Shown here piece after piece: positions 12,644 through 24,127 of a stretch of 64,000 bases of DNA. The stretch is taken from positions 46,385,131 through 46,449,130 of the forward strand of contig NC_061119.1 of NCBI RefSeq assembly GCF_002878395.1, written 5' to 3'. Below the pieces are notes generated by a model, which saw only the letters and a list, made by a program, of their open reading frames with translations, did not search any database and was not told the origin of the DNA. Positions within the stretch are counted from its first letter, which is position 1. The number at the start of each line of letters is the position of its first letter. Position numbers and translations under genes: made by a program. Origin of the DNA: Capsicum annuum. Lineage: Eukaryota > Streptophyta > Magnoliopsida > Solanales > Solanaceae.

Positions 12644-13149
12644 AAGTATTTGAAACAAGAAGAGGAAGGAAAAAATCAAATTTAAGGGAAATAGAGTGAT
12701 TTGTGATAAGAGAGATGTGATAATAGGTTGTATATAAAGAAGAAAAGGTTGGGAGATTAAAAATAAAGGGGGAGGATTAAATGTTTTCAGAAATGATGTG
12801 AAAAGGTTTATAGAACAGTGATGGAAAAACAGTGGCAACTTTTTGAAAAAAAATGGTCTCTTGGTTTTTGGCGATTATATTGAGATCATAATAATTAATA
12901 CAAGGACCAAGTGCGATTAGTTGTTTCAATTTGCTTAATTTTAGAAAAGATAAATATAAGATCATACTTGGAAAATTCATGCGTACCTAATATTACTTGT
13001 ATGATCTAGTATCTCTGCCCAAGTTAATACACAATTTAATCAATTTAGTCAAAAATTCAAGAATTAGGACACACAACTGAATGTGTAAGACTGAACTAAT
13101 CAACAATTTTAGCCTAAGATATAATCAAGAACTAGAAATCCTAATCAAT
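12644..13149 (-). other. Copia B spacer between RNase H and extra ORF
   Basis: AT-rich non-coding sequence that aligns with 2360-2640 of Copia A (shared AGTGGCAACTTTTT and the following bases). It probably holds the leader or internal promoter used to express the extra ORF, but no signal is clear enough to place. Confidence 0.45.
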
Positions 13150-14900
13150 CATTAGAGGGGATTCATGCAATCTTAATCATCCCAATATGTAATATGTTCT
13201 TTTCAAAGTGTTCTCTACTGAATGCCTTAGTGAAATATTTGTAATTTATCTTCAGTGGAACAAAACATAAGTGACATAAGACCTTTCTCAATGTTATCCC
13301 TAAGGAAGTGACATCTCATATCAATATATTTAGCTCTTTTGTGTTGCACAGAATTTTTTGTAATATTTATGGCACTTATATCATCACAAAAAATTGGAAC
13401 ACATCCACGTCCATACCAAAGTCCCTAATTTCTTGCTTAATCTATAAAAATTGAGCACAGCATGATCTAGCAGCAACATACTCAGCCTCAATAGTGGACA
13501 AGGCTATAGAGTTTTGCTTCTTAGTGGACCAAGAGATTAAATATGATCCAAGAAAGTGTGCCATACCTGTGGTGGTTGTCCAAGAGAGTGTGCCATACGT
13601 GTGGTGGACCAAGAGATCAAGTATGATCAAAAGAAGTGTGCCATTACTGTGGTGTTTGTCATCTCCACTAAATAACCTACATAGTACATAGTCAGCATCA
13701 ACATATCCTACTAACTTGAAATTATTTCCATCGAGATACCCAAGACCTACGTCAGCAGTTCTCTTGACATATCTTAATATTTTTTTATCCAAACTTAAGA
13801 TGGGATTCCTTAGGATCAACTTGGAATCATGCACATAAACCTACACTAAAGACAATATCAAGTCTACTGGCTGTGAGATACAATAGTGACCTAATCATTT
13901 CTCTATTAAGCTTTTATTCCACTATGAACCTATTTCATCCATTTCTAATTTTGTGGCAGTGGCAATGGGAGTGGTTATCTCCCTTGTTTCCTTCATTGAA
14001 AACCTCTTGAGGAGTTTATTAATATATTTTTGCTAATAAATCATTATTCTAGAAACAGTTTGTTTGATTTGCAGTCCCGAGAAAAAATAGAGTTCTCCTA
14101 TCATGCTCATCTCAAATTCATAACTCAAGAGTTTTGCAAAGTAATGAGTCATATTAGCATTTGTAAAGATAAAGATGATGTCATCCATATAAACCTGTAC
14201 AATCAAAAAATCTTTCTCAGTATATTTTAAATAGAGTGTTGTCAATTTTACCTTTTTGTATGCCCATGCTCCGAAAAAAATTTGATAATCTTTCATACCA
14301 AGCCCTTGGACCTTGTTTCAATCCATATAAGGTTTTTTCAAGTTTGTACACATGGTCAAGAAACTCAATATTTTCAAACCTAGGTAGTTTCTTCGTATAT
14401 ACTTCCTCTTTTAGGTAACTATTTAGGAATGCACTCTTCATATATATTTGATAAAGAGTAAATTCCTTAAAGGTTGCAAAAGCTACAAGGACTCTAAGCT
14501 CTTCAGGTTTTAATATCAGGCCAAAAGTCGCATCATAATCTATACCTTTCTCCTGATTGTATCCTTAGACCACCAGCCATGCCTTGTTCATCATAACTAT
14601 TAAATGTTCATCCACTTTGTTTATTATACCCACTTATTTCCAATCATAGTTTTATATTTAGGTGTGGTACAAAGTGCCATACCTTGTTTTTTTCAAACTG
14701 ATAAACATCTTCTTGCATGGAAATGAACCAATCGGCATCAAGAAGTGCTTTATATACCTTTATAGGTTCAATAACTGAGAGAAAGGCTTTGAAAGCACAC
14801 AGTCCCAATCTTGTGTTTATCCCAAAAGTGAGATCGGCGAGTACATTCTTAATAGCCTGAGATCCCTAATATTTGTAACTTTTTGGTGCCAACCCTTGTG
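13150..14900 (-). pseudogene. Copia B reverse transcriptase-RNase H remnant
   Basis: Minus-strand pol C-terminus of a Ty1/copia element. RT: 14441-14217 encodes SAFLNSYLKEEVYTK...DHVYKLEKTLYGLKQGPRAWYERL. The next open piece (14296-14033) carries the catalytic box VQVYMDDIIFIF, intact, near 14185. RNase H: 13834-13442 includes ILRYVKRTADVGLGY, VGYVDADY and LISWSTKKQNSIALSTIEAEY. RT is split into frames by indels, and in-frame stops interrupt the linker. A local triplication (13525-13654) has inserted extra residues into RNase H. It is the best preserved polymerase core of Copia A and B. Confidence 0.88.
13525..13654. repeat. imperfect triplication inside Copia B RNase H
   Basis: The sequence AGTGTGCCATACCTGTGGTG occurs three times with small changes (ending near 13573, 13606 and 13653). 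Each copy is preceded by a version of CCAAGAGATYAARTATGATC or a shortened form. Copia A has a single copy at the equivalent place (near 3090-3120), so the expansion is specific to B. Confidence 0.8.
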
Positions 14901-14984
14901 AACTACTGGGCTCACTATGAATGACTTGAGCTAGAGTTGCTGAAGGTTCTGGAGTGCCAACATGCACACTTTCTTCAACACAGA

Positions 14985-16465
14985 TTGTCCTTTTATTTAA
15001 GACACTATAAGCTTCATTATAGTGAGAATATTATAGGAATATTCCCTTATCATTTCATGTATTGAATTTTCCCAAATTATCTTTTCCATTATTATGATTG
15101 AAGCATTTCCAACCAAAGGTTCTAAAATAAGAAATATTTGGTTTTCTACCTTTGAGTAATTTATAGGGAGTGTTCTATAGAATGGGCCTAATGCATCTAT
15201 TCACAATATACCCAGCATAACTTATGGCCTAAGCCCAAAGATTTTTTACAAGATTTCATGCGAGCATCTTTGTTCTAGCCATATCTTCCAAGGTCCTATT
15301 TTTCCATTCTACTACTCTTTTTGTTGTGGTGTACTAGGAGTAGAGAAATTATGATCTATACCATTTGTTGAAAAAACTTCTAAAAATTTTATATATTCAA
15401 ATTCAGTACCATGGTCAGATCTGATGGAAATTAGGGAAGTTCCTAGCTTCTTTTCAATTTTCTTAATGAAGATAGAAAAGACTTCAAAAGCATTTTCCTT
15501 GGAAGCCAAAAATAGTGTCTAGGTAAATAATATAATAGTCATCTATAATAATAAAAACATACATTTTACCTCCTCTACTTTGTAGTCTTATTGGTTCGCA
15601 AAGGTCCATATGGACTAGGTCAAGGCATTTGGTTGTACTGACATGGTACTTTGATTTGAAAGAAGATCTTACCTACTTTCCTCTTACACAAGTATTACAA
15701 ACCTAATCTTCTTTGAACTTGGTTTTGGTCAAGCCTATCATGTCCTTAGAATTTAGTTTGTTTAATTACTTCAGACTAGCATGTACAAGTCTTTTACCCC
15801 AAAGGGGGGATTATTTTCAATAACACTTAAATAGGTCAATCTTGATCCAGGCATCACTATGATATCAGGTTTGTATATATTTTTTTTGTGTTTTCTAACA
15901 GTTAAAACAATCTCCTTGGTATCCATCCTTTTGACCTTACAGCCCGCAGAACTAAAAGCAACCTTATTACCGTTGTCATATAATTATGAGATGATGAGCA
16001 AGTTTTTCTTTAGTCTTTCCACAAGATAGACATCTTTTATTTTTCTAGGTTCAGACTTTTTAATCTTTCCAACTTTGGTAATAGTACCTTTTTTACGATT
16101 TTCAAGTGATATTCCTCCCCCATCAATTTTGGAGAGTAAAAGGAATTTAAGTATATCTCCAATCATGTGTCTTGAGCAAGCACTATTCAAGTAGCAGTGT
16201 CGCTTGTCTCCCTTCACTCTAGCTTGCAAAACAATTCAAGGGTTATTTTTAGGAACCCAGACAAGCTTGGGTCCTATCTTATGATTAAAGAGATGAATAA
16301 GGTTTCTTTTGGCCCGTTGAGGCAACAGGTTGTGTAACTTGTTTCTCTAACTAGTCTTGACTCTATTCCTGTTAGCCTGTGCTAATTAGGAGTTAGATTT
16401 TTCAACTAGATTTATGCTTCTAGATCTTCTTTTGGTAGCAACAGGACATGCAGTGGTTGGATAAC
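14985..16465 (-). pseudogene. Copia B integrase and protease remnant
   Basis: Minus strand. Integrase core: 15509-15312 encodes ASKENAFEVFSIFIKKIEKK then IRSDHGTEFE, the second catalytic Asp region of the DDE triad, and NFSTPSTPQQK just before the third; the first-Asp region near 15620 is frameshifted. GAG-pre-integrase sequence lies at about 15980-15700. Protease: 16229-15984 encodes CYLNSACSRHMIGD where the family has a L-D-S-G-C-S-R-H core, so both the catalytic Asp (to Asn) and the Gly (to Ala) of the DSG motif are lost. The frame is cut at 16465 by element G1 and resumes at 26626. Confidence 0.85.
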
Positions 16466-18865
16466 TGTAACACCCCAAATTTTCATGCTAGAATTTGAAT
16501 CATCTTTCTTGTGTGTATAAATGTTAATCTCATTATTTGTGTATTAATACATAATTCATGATCATTATCCTAGTTTATGAAGTGCTCATTAAGTGAAAGA
16601 TGTTCATAAAATTTACTTAGAAAAATATTGAACTAAGAACCTTAGATTCGTCCAGAGTTTGGTGTTAGATTCTACAAGGGTCAACTTTGAAAGTGTATAA
16701 CTTTTAATGTATAGAGAATATTCTAGATAACAACCCACCAAATTGTAGGCAATTGAAATAGCATTCTAACGATACAAATTTTTCCTTAATCTGATACCCG
16801 AGTGAAAAGTTATAGCATTTTTCTTTTGAAACAGTAGGTCACCACGATTACACCACTTGGTGGTGCCTATAGCGGTGGAACCAATACCGCTCAGCAGTAA
16901 GCCTTAAAATTGGGATTGTTTAAAATAGTAGGTCACCGCTATTACATTGCTCAGAGGTGCCTATAGCGGTGGAACCAATAGCGCTCAGTGGTGAGCCTCA
17001 AAATTGGGATTTATGCAGAAACTTTTAATTCCGAGGGGCAGTCTTGTCTTTACCCATCTCAACATAGGTCATAAAAATATGATTTTAAGCATCCATTAGG
17101 GAATTATTTGCCCTCATTCTCCTATTTTACTCTAAAGAACAAACCCTAATCAATCGTCTTCAAGATCATCCATTCCATCACCTCCTCTTCAAGAAAAAAA
17201 ACAAAGAATTGAGGGTTCCTAATCCAAGAAGTTCAAGAAAGGCATTCAAGAACATTCCCAGGGCTTTAAAGTCAAGCTTTTATATCAAATCAAGCATAAT
17301 AAGGTATGTAGGGTTATGAACAAGGATACTCCTTTCATCCTTGTGCCCAAAACTAGTTTATCAAGATAAATTTACATGAATTGCAATTAGGGTTCATACC
17401 CAAAGTATCTTCTTTTTGAGTTTTGGATTTATAAAGTGATTGAAGCATGAAAGTCCATATTTGTCTTGATTTAAAGAATTTTATTTTATGATTTTAACAC
17501 CATGAGTATGATTTAAGATATTGATTACAGATTTCCAATTGAGTGTAAGCATGATATTGTTGAAGTATTTCAAGAAGTATATTGAGCATGATGTTTTTCT
17601 ATGAATAATACATAAGTTTGAGGCAGAGGTTTTATGCCCTAAGTTTTAGTATTAATATTTAAAGAAGATTATGTTTTAAAGCACACTGTGATTAGTATCT
17701 ATTCAAATTTTGTTCAAGATTTGATCTTTCAATCCTCAGTTAAGATATGAAATCCACTTTACAGTTTTGATTTCAGTTTTGATTACTGTTTAAAGTAAAC
17801 AGATGCATAACTGGTTTTCATTATAAAACCTTATGCTAGTTGTAAGGTGGATTTTCTACAAAATGAGCATACAATTAAAGGGAGTAGTATTTAGCACCGA
17901 GTTGGGTATGATTCCAATGTCTCATGCCTAGAACTATGCGCCACTATAGGTTTTAATACCCCTAGTGGGTTTAGTTTAGTGATAATCTAACTAGGTTCTA
18001 TTTCGATGGCTAGGGTAGAACAACTCTACCAATGTGGGTAAGAGACGTTGAACTCCATGATAGCTCTCATGGTTTATGTTGGTTAGAAGAACCTCCCTAA
18101 AAGAAAAGAATAGCAGAAAACAAAAATAGAAAAGATTTTAGAAACTAAGTGTAAAGGCTCACGATTTTATTCAGATATTGTTTTACATAAGTCATTAGCT
18201 ATGAGATTTTAGCTATTAGTTTGCAGATACAAAGATGAGTCATTTTACACTTAGCCTGCATGATTTGAAAATAGACTTAACTTTAGTTCTACTTATTCCA
18301 CTAGAAAGAGTAAAGATATAGCTTTTAGATCTAAGTGTTATAACTCAGAAGATTTATACAGTATGCTTTATCATTCATGATTTATGATTTTCAGATTTTA
18401 GTTATTAAATCAATATGAGTCATTTACACTTAGCATGCATTCTTTACAAGCTATATGAACAATTGAGTTACTATTTCACCCCTCTATGCTCAGCACATTC
18501 CAAAAGTACTGATCCATATATACGTCTATGTGCTACATTGTTTAATAATGTAGGTACAAATTCAGTTTTAGTCTATATATCACGATCAGATAGTTTCAGA
18601 TTCCAGCCAGCAGATAATGAGTCCTCCTACTTCGGGGACTTCAGTTAGATGCTATTTATGTACTTTATTTTCTTACTCATGTTTATTAATTAGTGGTAGT
18701 TGGAGTCGCTTCCCAGCTACCTATAGTTAGTATAGTAGAGGCTTCATGGATGTCAGTCAGAGTTAGTCATGTAATTTCAGTTCCTCTTTTCAGTTTTATC
18801 AGAATGTCAAATTATGTCAGTATTGTATTTTTCCCACATTTCATCATGATTATGCTTCTATAGAG
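16466..18865 (+). repeat. 5' LTR of G1 (3' end deleted)
   Basis: Starts TGTAACACCCCAAATTTTCA and aligns throughout with the 3' LTR at 24128. Near 18865 the match stops: the last roughly 130-150 bases of the LTR are absent, as are the tRNA primer site and about 430 bases of internal sequence (judged from the G2 counterpart 43203-42770). AACAAACCCTAATCAATCG at 17147 resembles a transcript leader, placing the promoter upstream of it. Confidence 0.85.
16833..17010 (+). repeat. GC-rich two-unit tandem repeat with hairpin in G1 LTR
   Basis: Two 94-base units beginning AGTAGGTCACC at 16833 and 16927. In the second unit CACCGCTAT (16934-16942) is the exact complement of ATAGCGGTG (16963-16971), a 9-bp stem with a 20-base loop. 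The 3' LTR holds the same pair at 24591-24599 and 24620-24628. It starts 367 bases from the LTR start, right after a leader CCGAGTGAAAAGTTATAGC that recurs in the other Gypsy LTRs. Confidence 0.85.
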
Positions 18866-19671
18866 TAAGATATGTATTTCGATTCCTTATTAATCCTTTT
18901 ATATAGATAGTGCTCATGAGACAAGATAGTATGAACCTAGAGTGTTATGATTCATAAGTAGTAGAACCTTTCTATAGGTGAGAATGATGATTAAAATATA
19001 GAGATAAACTTATGCATGCTATCGAGTTTGTGTTAAGGTGATATGTTCTTGTGTGTTAGCTAGTGAAAGGTAGAGAAGGAGTTATTTGTTAAGGTGAATT
19101 GTAGTTTTCTTGAAGTATGAAAGGAGTTATTGATGGTAATTATAGTGTTAGAAAGGTTTAAGATATTAATGGAGTATTTGGTGGTAGAGTACTGTTTCTT
19201 TAGGCTTCCCCTGAGGTTACAAAAAAAAAGAGTTTAGTTGAAACTTATAGAGATATTGAAGTAATTTAGGTGTATAGATGGGTAAGTAGTCATAATGTGT
19301 AGAAGGAGGATGTGCTATTGCATTTTAATAAGATATATTATATGATTATGATAGATTATTATTGTTATGAAGTTCTAGTGGACTAGGGTTTCTTGATGCT
19401 TTATTTTATAGATTCCAAGTGAGAATAGTATGTGAGATTGGGTTGTTAATCATGCCTAGCACTAGACACTAAGTTTGAATAGTAGATGATCATCAAGGTG
19501 GAATTAATTATTTCTTGGTTACTACAGCTAGTTGTATGGAAGTTATCTAGTAGGCTCGAACAGTGTATGCAAGATTTTTATTTCATTTATTCATAATTTA
19601 GTATGATGTTGTAAGTATAATGTTGAGGGGTGCCCAAGGTGATATGTGGTTGTATTATTTTCGAAGGTTAT

Positions 19672-21835
19672 TGTAAGATCCCGCAAAGTCCTAGTCATTA
19701 CAGTCCTTTATAGCATTCCAAAAGAGGTCCCAAACTTAGAAAATTTCAGCAAAGTATTGAGACTTAATCTAATTTTTTGGCCTCGATATTTTTATGGTAT
19801 CATTTATGATCTTTTCGACCTTATATTGTAAATTTTTAAATTAATTCATGATCAGGCTTATCTATAGGTCATCTCAGGTGAGATTTGGAATTTTCAAACA
19901 TCGTTTGAGTCATGTTTGGATGACCAAAATAGCAAGCCAATGCGATAAATACGTGTCGCATTGGCTATCATGTTGTAACCATCAATGCAATGCGTCGGTA
20001 ATCGAGTTCGTATCATCGACGTGGAGCATCGCCTATCACTTTACTGGGCATGATTTGTGTATTAAGTTATGGGTTTGTGGGGGCAATTGGGTTATTTTCC
20101 CTTGCATTATTCAGTCATAACATAAAATTAAGCCTCCCAAAGGGCAAAATTCACTCATTTTTCACAAATTCTCTCAGGATCAAAACCCTAGTTCATCAAG
20201 TCTAAGATCAAATCCCAAAAATTCACCAACAATTCTCACAATTTCAAAAATCAAGGTATTTTGAGGTGTTCACCCTTGGAGTTCAAAAATCCTTTTTCAA
20301 GCACTTAGATTATGATTTACATCTTGAATGGAACTATGTTAATGTATGTGATGTTGTGTGATTTTCAAGTCAAGAATAATTTGAGTTTTATGTGAATTAA
20401 CTGAAATGCATGTTAGATTATGTAACTCCCATGTTTAATGTTTGAATTTTGGTGTTGAATGTGGTAGTCATGATATACATATATTGCTCATGCTCATGTA
20501 TAAAATTTATGTATCCTAGGTGTTTGACAAAATATCTATTGAAGGAACTATGCATGATAACCTATGAGTGATGTTTTTAGAGTTGAGATATGATTTCATT
20601 ATCTACGCTATGGAGTCCTAGGAGTATTGATACACAAAATTTAGCTGTTGTTTAGTCTCCAGTCAAAATAGAATGATTCCATAGTATCCCACACAGTGGC
20701 ATTCAGTCAATCAACATAATCAGTGTGAGTTCAGTCAATCCTAGTATAAGCTAGTGATCAGTTCAGTGTTGATTCAGTTAGGAGTAGGATTTAGAACCGA
20801 GAGAACCCAGAGACAATCAGCAGAGGGTTTGACCCTTAGTAGCAGTCCCTGCATTACAGAACAATATATCCAACATAGGGTTAATCGTCTTTATGTCAGA
20901 CTATAGTTGACATAATTATATACATATCATGAGTCTTCCTGCCAGATTAGGATTGACCTAGCTCATGTTAGTAACCTATGGCATGGTGCTAACACCCTTC
21001 CGACTAGGGTTAAAGGTTAGACCCTAAATCATTCTATAATTAGGGTATGTCGGTTAGATGATAACTTCCACAATTACAGCTTCAGCATTCAATATTCAGT
21101 AATCAGCATCTAGTATTCAATATTCAATACAGAACTCAGTTCAGTTCTACATGATCATGACTTACAGTTATCAATTATTCAGTTATCTAAAACTCAGTTC
21201 TTCAGCTTCAGACTAATTCAGAAAGATGATATATGTTTGGCATTGCATGTTCAGTACTTACAGTATTCACATTTTGCATATACTTTTATCCAGTTATTTC
21301 ATGATATTTAGTTACTATTCTCATGCACGTGACCCATTTATTTTAGCCAAAACTTGCTTAGCATACCAGTATATTCAAAGTACTAACGTATACTCTTTCT
21401 TTATGCTATGATGTCTCAAATCATAGGTTTGAATACATGGGTTTCTAACCGTACTTAGTCAGATTTAATTTATCAGCAGCAGTGATAGTAGTGAGTCCTC
21501 ATCCATTGAGGACATGACTTTTATCCAGTTAATATATTTTTTCAGTACTTCAGTTATTTCATATAGTAGTTGAAAGTTAGTTGGGTCTTGTCCCATCAAC
21601 TCTTTAATTTCAGATGTTTAGAGGCTTTCATATATTATTAGTTGGAAGTAATTCGATAGATGTATTCAGTTTTGATTTAGTTTTATGAACCTTATGGCAT
21701 TTTCAATTTTACTTCCACATATACTTTATAATTATTATTCAGTGCTAACAGCAGGTACCAGTCATGGGTTAGCTTGTGATCTTTTGGGGTTGTAAGCACC
21801 GTGTGACACCCAGGGTGTAGTCTCGAGGAATTATA
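19672..21835 (+). mobile_element. S1: solo Gypsy-type LTR nested in G1
   Basis: Perfect 5-bp target duplication GTTAT at 19667-19671 and 21836-21840. It starts TGTAAGATCC and ends GGAATTATA, where relatives end ATTACA. Sequences on both sides rejoin into the uninterrupted form seen in G2. It is 2164 bases, non-coding, and its 3' half (20780-21835) matches the LTR at 1-1909: markers are GGAGTAGGATTTAGAACCGA and CAGTCATGGGTTAGCTT. Absence of any internal sequence indicates LTR-LTR recombination after insertion. Confidence 0.92.
19935..19966 (+). repeat. perfect 11-bp hairpin in S1 LTR
   Basis: AGCCAATGCGA (19935-19945) is followed after 10 bases by its exact complement TCGCATTGGCT (19956-19966). 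Further GCG/CGC-rich short repeats continue to about 20030 (CAATGCGTCGG, CATCGACGTGG). It lies 263 bases from the LTR start. The surroundings are AT-rich, so this is an isolated CpG-rich patch. Confidence 0.9.
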
Positions 21836-24127
21836 GTTATTAAGTGTTGTATGTTGTTAATAGTACCCTTGAGTGGTTAAGTAGAAGAAGGCTAGCTATA
21901 TAGTGCAGGGTGTCCCTAATAGCTAAGTTGGGGAGTTATGGATAGGTGGTAATGAGTCTTTTAAGTAAGAATTTGATTCTTATAGTTTAGGGAAAGTATA
22001 AGTTTAGAGGTATGATATTAGTAGACTATGAAAGGAAAGAAGCAGTTTATGTGTTTCAGTAAGGAGGGTATATTTGTCAAGTTAATAGAGTGAAAGTCTA
22101 TGATGATGACTATTGAAGCTAAAGGGATTTAAGGGTGGCATGTACTAAGAGAGTGTCCAGGAATGAAGTCACAAAGTTCAAAACATAGTTTATCCTTGTG
22201 AGTTTCGCATTCATGTGTAGACTGTTATATCAAAGAAATTATGGCTCAGTCTCGAGGATATGGAATAGACCCATAAGCTTAGAATTCTAGCTTTGATCTA
22301 AGAGGGAGATGGTAGAGTGAAGAAACAGATCAAGTTTTGAGAATTAGAATGCGATTGTCAATAATAGTTATGATGAGATAGTGACCCCTTCTTACTCTAA
22401 AGTATTCCTTAGATTTCAGTTATTATCACACCAAATTCATATCTTATGTGAGAGATATATGCCAAAGGCCAAGGCTTATACACTTCATGCATATTTATTT
22501 TCATTCTCAACTTTCACTAAGTAAGTAACAGCTTTACTCCGTGATTTGAGTTATCCCTCATAAATCTATGAACTCTAGTCTTATTTTGAATAACTTATGA
22601 TAGGTATGAACTCATGTTTCAGAGTATATTAGTTCTTAGAAACTCATGATACTAGCAAAATTCAGATTTATATCGTGTACGTCCCAAGTTTAGATCTCCT
22701 TAATGAATCCATACCTTTGACATTTTATTCCTCAGGCCTCGATTAAGTGTCTAAGTTATGTATGGTATTTCTTCATGTTTTACATCCTTAGGCGTTAGCC
22801 CAGCAGTGACCTTTTCCTATGTCAAGATAGTGGTGATGCTAAGAAAGATTATTTATTCTTTTCTATCTAAGGATAGAGGATAAAGGAATATTGAGGTAAA
22901 TCTTAGGTATAGGTCATAGTTAGTTGAGAATTTTGGGTATGTCTTTTTAAGAATAGTGTAAGAAAGTTGTTATTGATATAGGTTTAGGGAATATGAGGAG
23001 TATGCCCTTATGGGTGTTTACTTTGAAGTTCATATGTGGTTATAATAATAGGCTTGAATGTCGTGTTGGAATGTAAGTGGATGATTGTAATATGCACTTG
23101 CAAATCCATAGTAGGAGTTCAGAGTTAGTCATTGAAATGGTAAGGCATGTTATGCTTAAGGTGTGAGCTCTTGGAGAGACATATAATATTGAATCATGTA
23201 GCTTGGACTAGTATTATGGTGTGGCGTGTTGTACCTTGTGATTTTGAGTTAGGCTTGATCAGGATGAGAGAATGTAGTTCAGTTTAGACTTTAGTAGATG
23301 GAGTTATCAATGCCCATGCGAAAATTTTAAGCTGGATCAAATATGTATGGTAATTAAGGAGAATAGTATAGTTGAGAGAGTATTTTGAAGTGTGGCTAAG
23401 TTTAAAAGAAAGAAGTTGCATTGCCTAAGGCATAGAAATTATATCCTAGCTTATGATTTATATGTCTTGTTCAGATCATGCCATATTATTAGAATTTCAT
23501 AGAAGAGTGTTAGAGAAATACTCTATTTAAGTATGGCTAGTCAGTATGGTCCAGTTCATAGAGCCTGTTATCTAGTTTAGCAATCGAGCAGATAAGCCCC
23601 TATAGATTTCTAACTTTCTATCTAGTCTTACTACCTAAAGTTTTGTGAGTAAGGCTATTCCATGAGGTAAAATGTTTGCATTAATACAAATTATGAATTC
23701 AGCTCAGTTTATGTACCATGCATCAGTTTCAGATTCAGATATTTAGTCATGATTCAGTTCGTAAGTGTTCAATGAATGATCTTAGTTTTCCAAGAATTCT
23801 AGCTTAGAAAACGTAATACCCATTGTATGATCTTAGTCTCGTTTCTCATGATTCGTGCTTTCATAAGTTATCACTTCACAGTTCTATATGTCTTATTGTA
23901 TCATGAACACTTCAAGCAAATTCTAAACTCTCAGCGTGAATCAACTCCATATAGTAAGTAAAGGCGAATCAGCTCAGAAATTGGTTTCAAGGTAGAAGAT
24001 TTTAATGTTTCGGCTTAGTTATATCCTTTCATGGAAAATATATCATTTCCACATTATAACATACCTCTAAGGATTTAACAAGTTCCTATCCATCATTCAA
24101 GGACAAGTAATTCCAAGGAGGAGATAA

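Larger units (their letters stand above)
18866..24127 (+). other. G1 internal region, non-coding (holds S1)
   Basis: Two segments, 18866-19671 and 21841-24127, total about 3.1 kb. The first aligns with the reverse complement of 33046-33900 and 41885-42740 in G2; for example CTAGTGGACTAGGGTTTC-type and CACTAGACACTAAGTTTGAA blocks are shared. The segment after S1 resumes exactly where the G2 copies continue (TAGTACCCTTGA at about 21867). No ORF above 62 residues lies outside S1. It ends with the purine tract AAGGAGGAGATAA (24115-24127) next to the 3' LTR, a normal polypurine primer. It appears to be a LARD-like element, which would need proteins from a relative to move. Confidence 0.75.
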
